Shown: one piece after another, positions 46,758 to 60,364 of the stretch
Numbering within the stretch: position 1 is the first letter of the stretch
Layout: each line of letters begins with the position of its first letter
DNA from: Talpa occidentalis
Lineage: Eukaryota; Chordata; Mammalia; Eulipotyphla; Talpidae
Direction: 5' to 3'
Assembly: GCF_014898055.3 (NCBI RefSeq)
Contig: NW_026555331.1
Span: forward strand, 113,209,194 to 113,273,193
Length of the DNA stretch: 64,000 bases
The notes under the pieces: model-generated
What the model was told of the DNA's origin: nothing
The model's input: only the letters and a program-made list of their open reading frames with translations
The model's database searches: none
Program-made: the position numbers and the translations under genes

Positions 46758-49700
46758 CAAAAGAGTAATGAACCATTCAATACTTTGATTTTCCTAATTT
46801 TTTCTGAGCTTGTCTAAATGTATGACAAGTATGATTAATGATCATTTCATGTGCCCCATTTGTAGCACTTCTCAGAAACTGAGATAGCAAAGGAATCATG
46901 CCTGGCCTGTCTGTACTTTGTGTACAAATCCTACAAATAGGGGATTTTTCAGCCTTGGATGATTATCGTGAAACAGCTAGTCAGTTGCATGACACAATGC
47001 AAAATATAAGGTTTAAATTTATGATTGGAAGGGAGCAGAGAGTGAAGCATATTTTTCCTCCTCGTCTATTGTCACAGGATTAGAAGTAAAATCAAGTTAT
47101 TTAGACTTGTTTTGAAAAATATATAATGAAATATCAATTTAAATAGATTTCAACTGTTTTTTTCTTGAGAAAAATATTTGAGTTTTAAATTACTTTTGGA
47201 GAAAATTGCTGAAAATATAACAATAGTGATACTTTTAATTATTATCATTAAATGTTTTTGATGATTTTAGTGTAATCTAAAATAGACATAATTCACAAAA
47301 ATATATTAATATACATTAATTAATTAATAAATATACATTAATACACATATGAGGTAATTATTTCAGGGATTCCTATGTATGTATGATTAGATGTGTCACC
47401 CTTTTGAGATTGAGTTTTAAAAAATACTGAAATAGGTAAAAAACAATAGTTAAATAAATAAAAACTAACCACCATTTCAGTATAGAATCTTAAGAAAGAA
47501 GATGATTTTTGTGTTTAGTGCAGAAGGCAAGAAAACTCTTCTCATGTTTACAAAGGGAAGGAGAAGGAATTTTTTTTCCCCTCTTTAAGACAGCTAGTAT
47601 GAGGGAAACAATTCCAACTTCTCACAACTCCTTCTCTTACTGTTTCCTAGAGATTGAGAGTAATATTTTTGGCTAGTGAGCTAGGAACTGAGAGCCTAGG
47701 ATGGCTACTTCTCATCATCCTTGTAGAGGGTATGTTCTGGTCAGCTCTCTACCTTGCGGCAAAGTGCTTTCCTGCAAGGGGTGATGTGGTTTGCTTTAGT
47801 TTACATGAGGCACTAATGTATGAACTGAGGGTGAAGCATTAGCATGCCTGTTGCAGTCTCCATCCATCCTTGTCATTTTTATCTCTGTCTAACATCTTTA
47901 TTTCTCATTGTTTCCAAACTTGGAGAGAGAAATAGGGTGTTACTTATTGACCCTGAACCCATCATTATGGAACGTTCTTTACTGTCCTATTGAAAATATT
48001 ATGTTTTCTGTGTGAAATAAGTGAAGCCTCTAATTTAGATTTCATTTATGTGGTATGTTATGAGGTCATAGTTCTAATGTGCTTTGGGGTTTGACTTTAT
48101 GTTCTCTAATAAGAGGGGGTCAATTAACTTCAATAAATTGGAGACCTTTGATATCTGATCCCATAATCAATTTCTGGTAAAAAGGAGCAAAATAAAGATC
48201 CTTACTGCTACTGAAAAATGCTGCAATGACTCACTTGTAATGGGTCAGTAGTGTCATCTTCACAACCATACATTGCATAACTGTAGTATTTGTAGACCAT
48301 GTCAGGGTAGAAAAATGCATGCCTGCCTTCCTTAAAATTTCTCTTAACCCCCAATCAAAGGACAGAATTCATATTCATTCCATATTAAAATAATTGACTT
48401 CATGGCCTTGAATTTTCTTGCATCCATAGCTTATAACTAGGATTGAAGATCTGAAAGTAATAAGCCTGATAACAAATCACTGTTAATTTAGATTCAATGA
48501 TCTGAATACAAACTCTAGTTCAATAGTTAAACTTTATTTGCAGAGTAAATTACATCATTACCTATAGAGTTAACATTTACCTTTCCCTGGTAAAGATTTA
48601 TTTTTCAGATAATTTACAGATAGAAGAATTTGTTATTTAGCATGTCTCTGAGTCTAATGCTGTACAATATCATTGTAATTATTCCAGGCAAATGTATATT
48701 CTAAGTGTGTTATAAAATCTGATACTGTCATGAAAAGGGTAGGTGAAGGATTGATCCAACATAACAGTTACCGCTAGCTCGCAGAGTGCCCGAGTTGTGA
48801 ATAGATGAAAATAGCAAAGTCCTGGACTTAAGACTTTGGGGTACGTGATTTCCAATATTAATTAAAATACTCAATTTGGGTATTTTATGTTGTAGAGTGA
48901 TTATCTAAGTTATGATTTTGTAAACATATCTCCAGAATTTAGACACATCACATTGTCTACAACAATGGTAGATGTGTCTAGTTAGGATTTATTTTTCAAT
49001 AGAACATAAATATCCTACAAAAATCTCATTCTGAGGGAACAGAACATGAAACCCACAAATCTGATCTTAACACTATCCTTTGGCATTAAAGAAAAGGGAT
49101 ATAGAAATAAATTACATACTATATATAATTTACATCCCTTTAAAATTATTCCAGCAAAGCAAAATACAATCTGAGCACTTAGAAAAAGATAAATGTGAAT
49201 GAAGCATATGATTTCTGAAAGAAAAAAAAGCCAAAGTAAATATTACTTTATAATTCTTAAGAGTTAAGCCTGTTGGTGATAAGACAAGGAGCAAACATTT
49301 GAAATAGGAGCCTATTTGGGCTCACTACTAAAACCCTGAATTGATACTAATTGTTAAACATAAGACTGAACTACTTATTCAGACACTATAAGTAATAGTA
49401 ATAGTGATTATAGCAGTTTCAGCAGCTAACCCCTTTTATGACACTTTCCTTATACCCTTTACAACCCTTAATTTTTGGTCAATCACATTTTCAAAGACAA
49501 GCATCAAAGCATCAGAGAGAAGATGGCAGCAGCCTTACAGAAAAACTGATGCCTTCTACTCATTCTAGTGGTGTTTAAACCTTAGCCAAAGGTACGGATT
49601 AAATAAAATGAAAAAAGTGGAATAGTAAGATAGCAGAGAGATCAGTGTGCATGAGCACATGTGAAATATATCCCGAGCATTTTAGAAATGGTTATTGGTA

Positions 49701-50009
49701 GTGTTCCTTAAGAAAGATGTCAGAGATTCTGTCAGGGTGAGTATATATCATTTACCTTGAGGTTGACAAGACCCAGAGATAAATATGAGAAGAAAAATTC
49801 TAGAACAGTCTTTTTGAGCCATTCCACTTGTCTGAAATATTTTCTTCTTAACCCCTGATTTAGATCTGAAAATGTTACAACAGAGTCTGAGGATGCCATG
49901 TAGGTTGTCCCAGCCTTGAAGTTTCTTAGCTGTCTGCATTGTCTCTTCTTTGTAAAAATGTACCAATTGTGAAAATGCAAGTAGTAGTTTATATCAGTTT
50001 TCAAGGGTT
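46758..50009. other. Long unassigned AT-rich stretch
   Basis: No gene or confident repeat was recognised. The open frames at 46898-47083, 47654-47842 and 49732-50004 are short and without domains. This is the longest interval between recognised elements in the middle of the window, and a place where unique or conserved non-coding sequence could lie. Confidence 0.45.
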
Positions 50010-50290
50010 AGTTTTTAGTTTGATTTCTCTAAATTCCACTTATTAGTGTGACCATCCTGATATTTATCTTTTTCCCTATGACTTGTTTCACTTAGCATTA
50101 TCTCTTCCAACTCCATCCATGTTGCTGCAAATGTCATTCAAATGGGGAAGGGTAGGAAGAAAGAGGGAAGGAAGCACATGGGCTATGTTGGTGGACTATG
50201 GGTGAGTTGGTGGTGGGTGCTCTAGGTGATACCTGATAGAGAGATCCTAATGTTACCACCATTAAAAAAAATAATAATGATAATAGTAAT
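50010..50290 (+). mobile_element. L1 fragment with inverted 5' part
   Basis: 50010-50137 reads antisense L1 ORF2 end (CTAAATTCCACTTATTAGTG, GACTTGTTTCACTTAGCATT, CAACTCCATCCATGTTGCTG). 50138-50290 is G-rich sense-type 3' sequence (GGGGAAGGGTAGGAAGAAAG to GTTACCACCATTAAAAAAAA) ending in an A-rich tail. The head-to-head arrangement is what twin priming yields. The 3' part is only loosely similar to known L1 3' UTR. Confidence 0.5.
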
Positions 50291-51174
50291 TAAAAAATTG
50301 AAAAATAATTTACATATATTCTGCATTACATTCATAAAAGGGTGTCATGCACCTATACTACTAATTATCTGTTTGGCAACTTATCCATATCAGTTGTTCT
50401 GGAAATAGCTGGATATCTATTGAGATACCCTCCAGATTCTTCTGAAGTATTATTTCAGTGTACTACATATTTGGTATTTAAAACAAAGCATCTAAAATTA
50501 AAACCCTAATTGGTATCATCTGACCCACTATTTTCTGATTCTAGAATAATTAGTTGTTATATAAGCAAGAACTTTATTTATTATAAATCAGACATTTTAT
50601 AAACAGATATTATCTGAATTATACAGAAGAACTAACTGTATTCAGTATGATTAAGTAAGCATTGGAAAATTTCCTTGTTCTTTGGAAACTTTCATTAAAC
50701 TTGTATAAAAGGAAAGATAATAGATACAAATATTTATAGAATTATTCTGTGGTACCTACAGAACTTTTCTGATATAATAAACAACTTCATTGTTTAAACC
50801 TGGCCAAATTACTATTCTCATTTCCCCTTAAATTAAGAAAATGTTTCTTGCAAAAAGTATAATGAAATGATGGATGGGGATGTTGTACTACATTGAGGAG
50901 AAAGTAAATTAACTATAGTGAAATTAGTCTTACATTAAGGTATATCTTTAATGAATGTTCAGTTTACAAAATCATAATTTTAATGACCTTCTTACACAGA
51001 AGTTAGTTAAGCCCATAATGAAAACCAACAATGTTTTCTACCACCCTTATAAAGAAAAGTTACTTAAAATTTCATGGGGGCATTTGAACTTTGTAATGGT
51101 ATTTTCTGTTTATGCTGCAAGTCTTCTCGGGAAATAGATTGGTTCAGTCATTGGACAAGTCAATTTGTTTACTT
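50291..51174. other. Unassigned AT-rich sequence
   Basis: No gene or repeat was recognised. Confidence 0.5.
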
Positions 51175-51400
51175 ATATAGGAATTTTTCCCCATTCACAG
51201 TCTGTACCCTTAGTCTTCAAAACTTTTACCCTTCTTGCTTTCCTTTGGGAAATGCTCTTTCCATAAGTCTTCAAATGTCTGGCTCCATACTGATATGTAT
51301 GCTATTCTTTTATAACTCAACTCAAATGTGAGCTTCCCTGAAAGGCCTCCACAAACTCCTCAATCTAAACAGTGCTGTATTTCTTAATAATATACAGTGT
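51175..51400 (+). repeat. L2 LINE relic, first part
   Basis: The L2 3' coding and UTR order is visible: GGAAATGCTCTTTCCATAAG, CTCAACTCAAATGTGAGCTT, CCCTGAAAGGCCTCCACAAA. Confidence 0.7.
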
Positions 51401-51540
51401 TTCAAACCAGTGTTACCTCAAAAATCATAGAAAAATAAAATAAAATTATCATCAACAATGAAAGTCTGTTGATATTAGTAGACTTTTTGCGGAAGCTTGG
51501 GTTGGCAATTCTGAAACCACTTTTTATTTATTTATTTATT

Positions 51541-51647
51541 TATTTTTGTGGGACCCTCGCCGGTGGCCGGGGATCGAACTGGCGCTGCAGAGGCTGCGGG
51601 CAGCCTTGCAACCCAGCGCTCAACCGCTGCGCCACCAGGGGAGGCCC
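51541..51647 (-). mobile_element. Head-only short SINE (subfamily D)
   Basis: Only the tRNA-like head is present, in reverse complement from GTGGGACCCTCGCC to CCACCAGGGGAGGCCC, preceded by a tail of ATTT repeats (51521-51545). The B-box complement GGGGATCGAAC is intact. AAACCACTTTTTA occurs at 51514-51526 and 51674-51686 as a likely TSD, but 26 extra bp (51648-51673) lie between the head and the right copy. At about 105 bp it is a stand-alone element form. Confidence 0.85.
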
Positions 51648-51964
51648 TTTTAAATATCACTTTTTTAATATCAAAACCACTTTTTAAATATCAAAATTCA
51701 GCAAATAGATAAATATATTGTTTTGAAGCCTTAAAGTTAAAAAAAAAACTATTTATAAATAAATTTTAATAAATACAAATAATATTTCAAGAAAAAAATT
51801 AAAAAGAAAACAATTCTAGTCATTCCAGTGCATTAACTAGCATGATTTTCTTCATTTTATTAACTACTATTTATTCAGAAAAAAATTTGTCATATCTACA
51901 ATCATTCAGGTACCATTGAAGGGACTAAGGGTAATGAAATGAAAGCAGATAAATTCCTGCTCTC

Positions 51965-52045
51965 CACAATTTATGTCCTGATGTTTATTTACTTTGCTTA
52001 CTTTACACTGTACTATGCCACAAGAATGTGAGCTCCATGGTTCCC
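51965..52045 (+). repeat. L2 LINE relic, second part
   Basis: GATGTTTATTTACTTTGCTT and CCACAAGAATGTGAGCTCCA match the L2 3' end that normally follows the 51175-51400 part. About 560 bp, including the head-only SINE, now separates them. Confidence 0.6.
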
Positions 52046-52746
52046 TTATTAAGGACTCTCAGAGGTTGAAAATAACAAGTTTGTCAGGGTTGCAGTGTTA
52101 GATGAAGGCTAAACTGGGGAGGATGTACTTCTAAACTCATGGTTTTTGGAAGAATTTATTTCCTTGGGAGTTGTTGAAATAAAGACTTTAGTTCCTAACA
52201 GCTGTTATTAGGCTACCTTTAGTTCACTGACATTTTTGACTGTTCCAACATGGGAACTTACTTTATCAAAGCATGTAAGGCAAGAAAATAATAAAGTTTG
52301 ATAGCAAGACAGAAATCACCACATTATTAGAGTAATCACTCAAGTAACATTCTATATCATTTGTCGACTTAGATAAGTTACTAGGTAGCCCATACTCAAG
52401 GAAAGGGAATTGTAAACCGAGGAGTTTGGGACAGTTGAGGACATTGTAGAATCTGCCTACCACAACAATTATACACAAGTTATTTCAATCATTTTTCTAA
52501 GTAATAATGAAAAACAATGATATTGAATACATGTGTGGGAAAAGAGAATTGTTGATATAAAAATATTGCATGCTTTATAAAGATGATAAAGTCAGTTTGA
52601 TAAATGGATGGTTTTAAATTATGTGTGTGCTAGAATATTTAAAATAACAACGTTTTCTAATTTTGTAAACAGGTTTTTTTCACATATCTAATTCTTAGTC
52701 CTATTTTAGAAATGTATACTCAAATTATAAATTATAACTGATCAGT
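52046..52746. other. Unassigned AT-rich sequence
   Basis: No gene or repeat was recognised. Confidence 0.5.
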
Positions 52747-52760
52747 TAGTGATGTTTCTT

Positions 52761-53079
52761 TTCTTTCTTTTTTTTAAATTACAAGCCTCCTGAGAACAGG
52801 ATGGATTTTTTTTTTAAAGATTTATTTATTTATTTGTACAAGCACTGGGTACAGTCAGAAGCACGGGAGGGTGAGAGAATTCACAGAGCCAGAGGGGAGA
52901 GCAGAGCAGGCAGAGTGAGGAAATACACTGCTGAGGGGAGCAGCGGGTGGCAGGAGAGATCTGCGCGCCATGTGGGATCCTCTGGTGGCCGGGGAGCAGC
53001 TGGGGATCGAACTGGTGCTGCAGAGGCTGCGGGCAGCTTCGCAACCCAGTGCTCAACCGCTGCGCCACTGGGGAGGCCC
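52761..53079 (-). mobile_element. SINE (subfamily B) with extra 3' sequence inside its TSD
   Basis: TSD TAGTGATGTTTCTT at 52747-52760 and 53080-53093. In sense order: a full subfamily B SINE (53079 to about 52806, own A-tail included), then about 30 bp of unrelated sequence (52805-52776, TCCATCCTGTTCTCAGGAGG at its start), then a second A-rich tail (52775-52761). The head is intact, with a good B box. The extra segment looks like downstream sequence carried along. Confidence 0.9.
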
Positions 53080-53093
53080 TAGTGATGTTTCTT

Positions 53094-55899
53094 ATGCAGC
53101 AAAGACAATATAGAAATTTTATCAACTTTATACAGTAAGGCCATGCTATTGAATAAAAAATAAGGGTAGGTCAAATGTTTTTAACAAATTGACTATTGTA
53201 GTAGATATAATGTAGGTGTTGGGGGGAAAATGATACTATCCACATATTGAGCACCAACTGGGAGAAATTACCTACTGATATGTATGCTGCTCTGAAACTT
53301 ACAGAAAGTTAAAGTCATTTATTCATAGATAAACTTGGTTTAGAAAACAAATCTATGAAATTTGAGAAACAGGTTTAAATAAGAGTATATTGCATTTGTT
53401 TATAAAATATGGCATAAAATCAGAGCATGCAGCATATAGAATCAGAACTTTAAAGAAAAAGTCACAATTATGTGTAGCAATAGTTTATATTAAAATTTGC
53501 TATTTTTTAAAATCAGCAAACTCTAGAGTTTAAAAACATATATATTTTTTTACCTTTACCAGTTTCATGCAGCTTAAAAATAGCAGCAATAAATAATTAA
53601 GACTGATAGATTCTTAACTCATTAGTAAAGAACCTGATTTTTCACCAGAGTACAAGAATTTATTGGAAGATGATGTATTATACAAAGGAATTTTAATAAA
53701 TGTTCTGAAAAATCAAATTATTGAAAATACAGAATTCCCACATTTATTGACAGAAATATAAAGTTAAATATGTAGTTATGAACTTGAAAATCTGTTCATG
53801 CATTAATAAAAAACAAATGCCATTTTATATTATATTGGTTTAAAACTGAATAAATAATATTTTGATAAAATGTTGGAGGGAAACTCATGGGAAAGTATAT
53901 TTCTTTCAAAATAATATTAAATAAATGCTAAATATGAACAAATTCTTAGACTCACACAACCTCCCAAGATTGAACAAGGATGAAATAAACAGCTTAAACC
54001 ATCCACTCTCAAGTGCTGAAACTGACTGAAAGAGTAGATCTCAATGAACCCTTTTAACCAATATTTTCCATTATGTGACCAAGTTATATATATTTTATGT
54101 ATAATATATAGTTCTAGATACGAAAACTTTCTTAATGTATTTTATAATCCAATGAACAACTGACTCAGTGGAAGCCTTAGTAACATTTGTGAAAACTACG
54201 CCCTGTGTTTATCCTACTGATGGTGACTTACCTGCATGAAATATAAGAGAATGATGCTTTGGATAACAGTAGGAATCAGACTTGACTATGTAATAGTGGT
54301 ATCTAAAAAATAGCAATGTTGAAGTGATCCTTTCCATTGATAGCGGGTGAAAAAAGAAAGCATTTTTTTTAGTACTTGTAGGGGCAGGAAGGGCACGGAG
54401 CAGGTTTCTATGATGTGTGCAGATGGGATAAAGGAGAGTCCTGGAGCCCTCCGTGGTTTTCTCAGGTTTTCATTGAGCTTTTTTTACATGCAGTGCAGCA
54501 ATCAGGTACATGGCAGGCAGGGTCCTGGGGGGCCAGGAGGCCGGAAGGCCTCCAAGCTCCCAGCAAGTCTTCACTCTTGGCTTCTCTGGCCTTTCTCCCC
54601 TTTTCTATCCTGCCTCTCTCCTGCTTCTGCTTCCCTCGGTGACTCTCAATACTCCTCCCATGGCCCACAGAAGTAAATAAGATTGCAACAATGTGACAAC
54701 TGTAGGCACCCTGTCAAGCAGGGCAAGCCTAATAATAGGTGAGCAGCAAAGCCTGAAAACCATTTACCAAACCATTTACCCTACAGTACTACTATTTAAT
54801 TTACACTGATTTGTTAATATCTGAAGTCATTATTTACTTAAAATACTTTTTTGGGGTATAGTACCAGCACAGAAGTGTAAACGCTGTTAAGCTATGGAAA
54901 TGGTGCTATATTCATGTTAAAAAAAAAATCAAAGCGATGACTCGGTTGTGTTCCTGACATCTATTCTGCCTTTTCCCTACTGTGTACTAGTCACCAACAC
55001 TCAGCAAAATCACAGTTGAGGAGTAATTGATCAGGATAGGTCTATGACACAGTTGGTTCTAACTGAGTGAAATGCATAGCTTTTGATCTGTGGCTGGGGA
55101 AGAGAAGCTATCTGTGTGAGACCTGACACTGTTTCAACCAATTTGCTGTGTGATAAGCAGCAGGTTAAAAATGAAATGTACGTTGATGAGGCTGTAGCGG
55201 AGAGAATCAAAGAAAAACGGAACCTAAGGTGGCATTAAATGCATCTGAAGTCAATCCTACATCTGAATATTTCAGTAAAGAAAAAAAAAGTAAGTTTTTT
55301 TTTTTACAACAAAAAAAAATTACAACAAAAAATATCTTTCAACAGTGAAGAAATCTTCAAGACACTGAAAGAAACTTGTAGGGTGGAAGATCAGCTTCTA
55401 GTCTCCCACAGTGACTTCAAAAATGAGGTTATCACTGTGTGTCCTGAGCACCAGAGGCTTCTGCCCAAGTGAACACCAGCACCAACAAGTGCTGGTAATG
55501 ACAGTGCTGGCAGACCACATCTCTGGTGATGCTGCTTCAATTTAAACCTGATTGTCTTTTTATATATTTAGTGGTTGATTCTGTTGGATCCATTGAGTTT
55601 TTCCACTTTAAAGTAAACTGTACTTCTACTTGCCAATGATATTTTCCTCTCCTCCCTGATCATTTTTGGCTAAAGATATTAAACATTTATTGAAGTTACA
55701 CAATACTAGGAATTATTAGTGATTGACCACAGCTATAACCCATTAAATATTAATCATCTTTCTTTAAATTATTGATTGATATTACAAATGTACAGGCATA
55801 ATAATGGAGTGAAAATTTAGCAGGTATTTTTCTATTGACTAGTATTAAATAGAAATTCTTCACTCATTATTTTTTCTATTATAGGATGATGACAACATT
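53094..55899. other. Long unassigned stretch with a GC-richer block
   Basis: No gene was recognised. At 54395-54665 there is GC-richer sequence with overlapping open frames on both strands (54347-54676 plus, 54462-54668 minus) and no known domain. A-rich runs lie at 54921-54930 and 55280-55330. Confidence 0.4.
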
Positions 55900-56690
55900 A
55901 GTAAAACAATATATTTTTAATTTTAATTTTAATATTATTGAGGTAACGTTGGTTTATAATACTATATGTGACTTAGGAGAACAGATTCACACCTCCTCAG
56001 ATGTCTGTCTCCACGCCACACCCACAACCAAAGCACCCTTGTCCATTTATCTTAGATGTTGGTTCCTCTTTGATGTTTGTTCCCAACCCCCTCAACCCCT
56101 CTGTAGCCTCAATTCTACAGTCATATTTCTAAGCTTTGTTTTAGTTTGTTTTTGTCAGTTTCTTTGTTTTGTATCTCTAAATTCCACATAGGAATGAAAA
56201 CATCCAGTATTTGTCTTTCTCCTTCTGACTTATTTCGCCTAGCATAATACCCTCCAGTTGCATCCATGTTGTCTCAAATGGCAAGATTTCATCCTTTTTT
56301 CATAGCTGAGTAGTATTCCATTATGTATATGTACCACCTCTTATTAGTCAGTGGACACTTTAGTTGTTTCTATAACTTGGCTATTGTAAGTAGCATTGTA
56401 ACAAACACGGGGATGCATGTATCTCTCTGCATTAGTGCTTTTGTATTGTATGGATAAACACTAAAGAGCAAAATTACTGGATCATATGATATGTCTATTT
56501 TTATATTTTGTGGTAACTCCATATGTTTTCCATAGGATTTGGACAAATCTCATTTACCAATAGTATATGAGGTTCTTGTTTTTTCTCCACTCATCAAAAT
56601 GTGTTATCTTTTTTATTTGTTTTGTTTTTGATATGGATCATTCTCTAGGAATGAAGTGGTATCTCATTGTGGTTTACTCAATTTCTTGTT
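55900..56690 (-). mobile_element. Old L1 3' end, antisense
   Basis: It starts with the antisense 3' terminus (TTATTGAGGTAACGTTGGTT), passes a C-rich 3' UTR segment (55990-56110), then the antisense ORF2 end: CTGACTTATTTCGCCTAGCA, TGAGTAGTATTCCATTATGT, TAGTTGTTTCTATAACTTGG, AATGAAGTGGTATCTCATTG. It is less diverged than the piece at 34450 but still broken. Confidence 0.8.
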
Positions 56691-56849
56691 TTCTGTATGT
56701 TCAGATTCTGATATCACAAAAATTTTTTTTCTGCTCATATTGTATGACTAAAAGCATATGGAAAAACATAATTAATTTAAAGAGTGAAAAAAGTGTCTTC
56801 ATTAAATTCTGGTATTCCTCTTTGATTGTTTCATTAGTTTTAAAATAAT

Positions 56850-59800
56850 GATTCTTAAGCCTTAAGTTTAACATGTCTGAATAAGTCTTTTATGATTGTT
56901 TGGTCGTGGGTTGTTAACTTAAATTTTCTTCACTTCAAATTATTTTAGCTTTACTGTGCATAATTAATGCTATATATTTTCAGGACTACTTTATTTCAAT
57001 AATCAGTTCCTTTTTGAAGTAAGGTTTTTAAAATGGGAAAAAATGTAGAAGTAAATTTAAAATTCATCCAATATTTTCATGCAGAGACAGCTATTAACAA
57101 TTTTTGGTCTGTTTTCCTAGGCAGATATGTTTATTTTTAAATAGTACCATCTCACCCTATTTTTAAGTTTATATCTTGCTGTATTCATTTAACTTTATAT
57201 TATGTACATTTTTACATGCCATTAAATACTCCGAAATGTTTGTATTAATCCAGATTTTAAACAAATTATGTTTAACTTTTTAATTTATGTTTTTAATTTT
57301 ATGTTTAAAAATTTTGAATTATGTTTTAAAATAATTTTTCACTGAAATAACATTGCATTATGACATTATATAAGTTTCAGTTATTCATCATTATAAATCA
57401 TTTTCTATATGTACTACATTAAGAGCACCACTGAAAAGCCAGTTCAATCCTTCACCATGCCATTGACCCTTTGACTCAAATTATCCACCACTCCCCTGAA
57501 AACATATTTTTAAATTTTAAACATATGATCAATTAAAGAACCAAAAATAATAATGCAAAATTATCCCAGAGAATGGTGAGCCAAATCTTCAACTTCCATA
57601 AATGGGAATCAATAAATATTGCTTAAAATTGGTGAAGAACTAGTGATATAAGACTATATATATATATATATATATATCATAATGGATTAATCTACAATTA
57701 TTAAGAACAGCATTTGTGAGCAATTCTATATATATTAATGTTTTTTAATCAGAAGAATGGATGAATTACGACTTCTCAGTAACTACTATTCTAACAAACT
57801 CAGGTGAACATAATTTTATAAAGAGAAACAGAAAATCTTAAGTTGCTCTGAGCTATGCACAATGTCCCTGATGAAATAATCAAGACCCATTATTTTCTTC
57901 ATCATTTATATCATGTTAGCCCTATCTCTCACCATCAAACTTCCTTTATTAGCCAAAATATCAGTGTCAAAGATCAAATCACTTGACCTATTTTTGTTGT
58001 GAATACTACTTACATTTTATATTGTTAAGCAGAGTTTTCATTACTTGTGAGGTCTTAAATTAAGAATAATTATTGCGCAGCAAGTCTTTTTTGTTACTGT
58101 ATAAAAATAGAGAAATTAACAGACTTAAAAATTGTTTAACTCTTATCTGGCTTATAGGCTGCATTGTACATTGCAGGCATTTATCCAAGAGCGTTTAATA
58201 GAATCCCGTGATTAAATATTTTTGTTCTGTTAACTTGCTATTACAAATGTAAGAAAAGCATAGGAGAGTAAGAGATGAGAAAATTAGATAAGATGAAAGT
58301 TGGCATGGGAATATTGAATGTATTTGCCTTCCTGGATTCTTCAAATGTGTAAATCCTGCCAGCTAAGGTACTTAAGTCCAAGCAACTCAACTTAGATCAC
58401 TTTTCCCAAGGTAAAAGTAGGCAAAATCATTCCCCCTTTAATTTACAAATTCCACAAGTAGAAAGATATGGGTAAAATCTATAGCATTGCATTATTTTAA
58501 AAATAAAAATAGCATATAGTATATTTTTAGAAAACAAATCTACTATAAAAATTTTAAAACGATATAAGTCTGACTTATAAAGCCATTTTGAAGTATTTTT
58601 TCTTCCTAATAATTATTGTAATATTAAGGGAAAATTGGAGAGTACAAAAAATAAGATTATCTGTGCTCATTACCTAGAAGTAAGCAAAGTTAATATTTTT
58701 AAATACCCTTTGTCTTTTCCCCATATATGTTGATGCACATTTTCCCAATAAAACTGAATTTATATTATACTTTTATTTCAAATTGAATTTTGTACTTTAT
58801 GTATCCTGAATAATTCTTTTGTTTTTTTTTTCATGAAATAGTCACATATTATTATATGCTTAATCTTGTCTTGATATAATGAAACCAATACTTACCACAT
58901 TGGACCTGATCTGTGTTTAAATTGTGATTAAAGTGTATTACGCCTTTAAGTTTTGAGGAATTTCAGATCATCTATTCAAAACCCATTTAAGGTAAATTTT
59001 ATGATACCTGACAATAAGTCAAGGACTATATTCAGCTTCTTTTCTCACTAATCTCTGATGGCAGGGACAGTTTGGTTATATAAGAGGAAATCTGGCTTTA
59101 CAGCATCCAGCCACATCTGAGAGATTGATATGAAAGTGTAAAATATTCAGTAATTTTTATTTATCACTAATGATACACACAATTAATGAACAATCAAATC
59201 CCAGCATCCATGTGGGCACACACACATACATGGTCATATACACACAATGCCAGTGAACAGGTGTGAATCACTTAACAACTAGATTGAATTAACTCAAGTT
59301 ATTTATGTGATAAACCAATCTAACAACAATAGAGTCTTCTGCACATATAGGACCGATGTATTTTTCCTATAAGCAAGGTGCATAAGCCTTGGCCAGACGT
59401 TAAAATTGTCTGTTGAATTTGTAGAACACACACAGCTCAACTCTATTCCTCCAATTGGTTTGTCTGTGGTGGAGCCTCAGTCTGTTTTAAGAAGTTCCTT
59501 GATGATCCTTTGATTTAACCAGAAAATGTTTACAAATTAAATGAATATAAATTGTAAAATTGAGTTATGAGAGAGTAAAATACAGTTTGTTTCATCTAGT
59601 CAGAATAAACAAAATAAATAAGATAAAGGCAATCAACTTTATTTTCCATGCTGACATGGGTAGATAGCATCATCTATGTAACATTTAAATCAAACAGAAC
59701 ACTTTTTTCTAGAAATGCTTAAATTCAACCTCCAATATTTTGGTAAAATAATAATACATATATGTTATAGCTGTTCTTTATTGATGAAAAAAATCCAAAT

Positions 59801-60360
59801 AGCTTCCTTTTTATATTAAAAAGTCAGTCTGCTTATATATAATGGAGATGGCTGACCGCAGTGTTATATTTTCTACCTGTCAGACAAAATAATCATTCAG
59901 CTTTGTGATGTTGTGAAAGCATCCCGAAATAATTATTTTAATGTATTTTTGTTTCTTGCACTTACACACAAAAAGTCATCATCTATTTCATATTTGGGAA
60001 CAGGCATAGTTAATATCAAATAATTAAGTTCCTTGGTTAAATTTTTATCAAATTGACTAGCTATTTTAAACTGGATTGATTTGAATTAAATCCTTTTTTA
60101 AATCAAGATAATAAAAATGTTCCAAGCTGATTCTAAATCCATTCTGAAAAATACTGGTAAATCCCTCTATAATTAACTTACCTAAAGAGAGTTCAGGATG
60201 AAATTTTTTTTCTAGCTTCTCTACCACCTCCAAGAAAAATAGCACCAAAAATAACCAAAGGTTATTCGACAATATTTCCTATTAAATCTAATATCTAACA
60301 TAATTTCCCTATGTTCTAATTAGCCACTAGTTCTTGTATATTAGTGAACATAAGAAGTCT
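56850..60360. other. Long unassigned AT-rich stretch with a (TA)n microsatellite
   Basis: No gene or repeat family was recognised. A (TA)n run of about 12 units is at 57653-57677. A short CACACACATACA patch is near 59218-59230. Confidence 0.45.
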
Positions 60361-60364
60361 TTAG

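Noticed and set aside
57653..57677. The (TA)n run as a replication origin or structural element
   Set aside because: It is an ordinary microsatellite with no associated motif.
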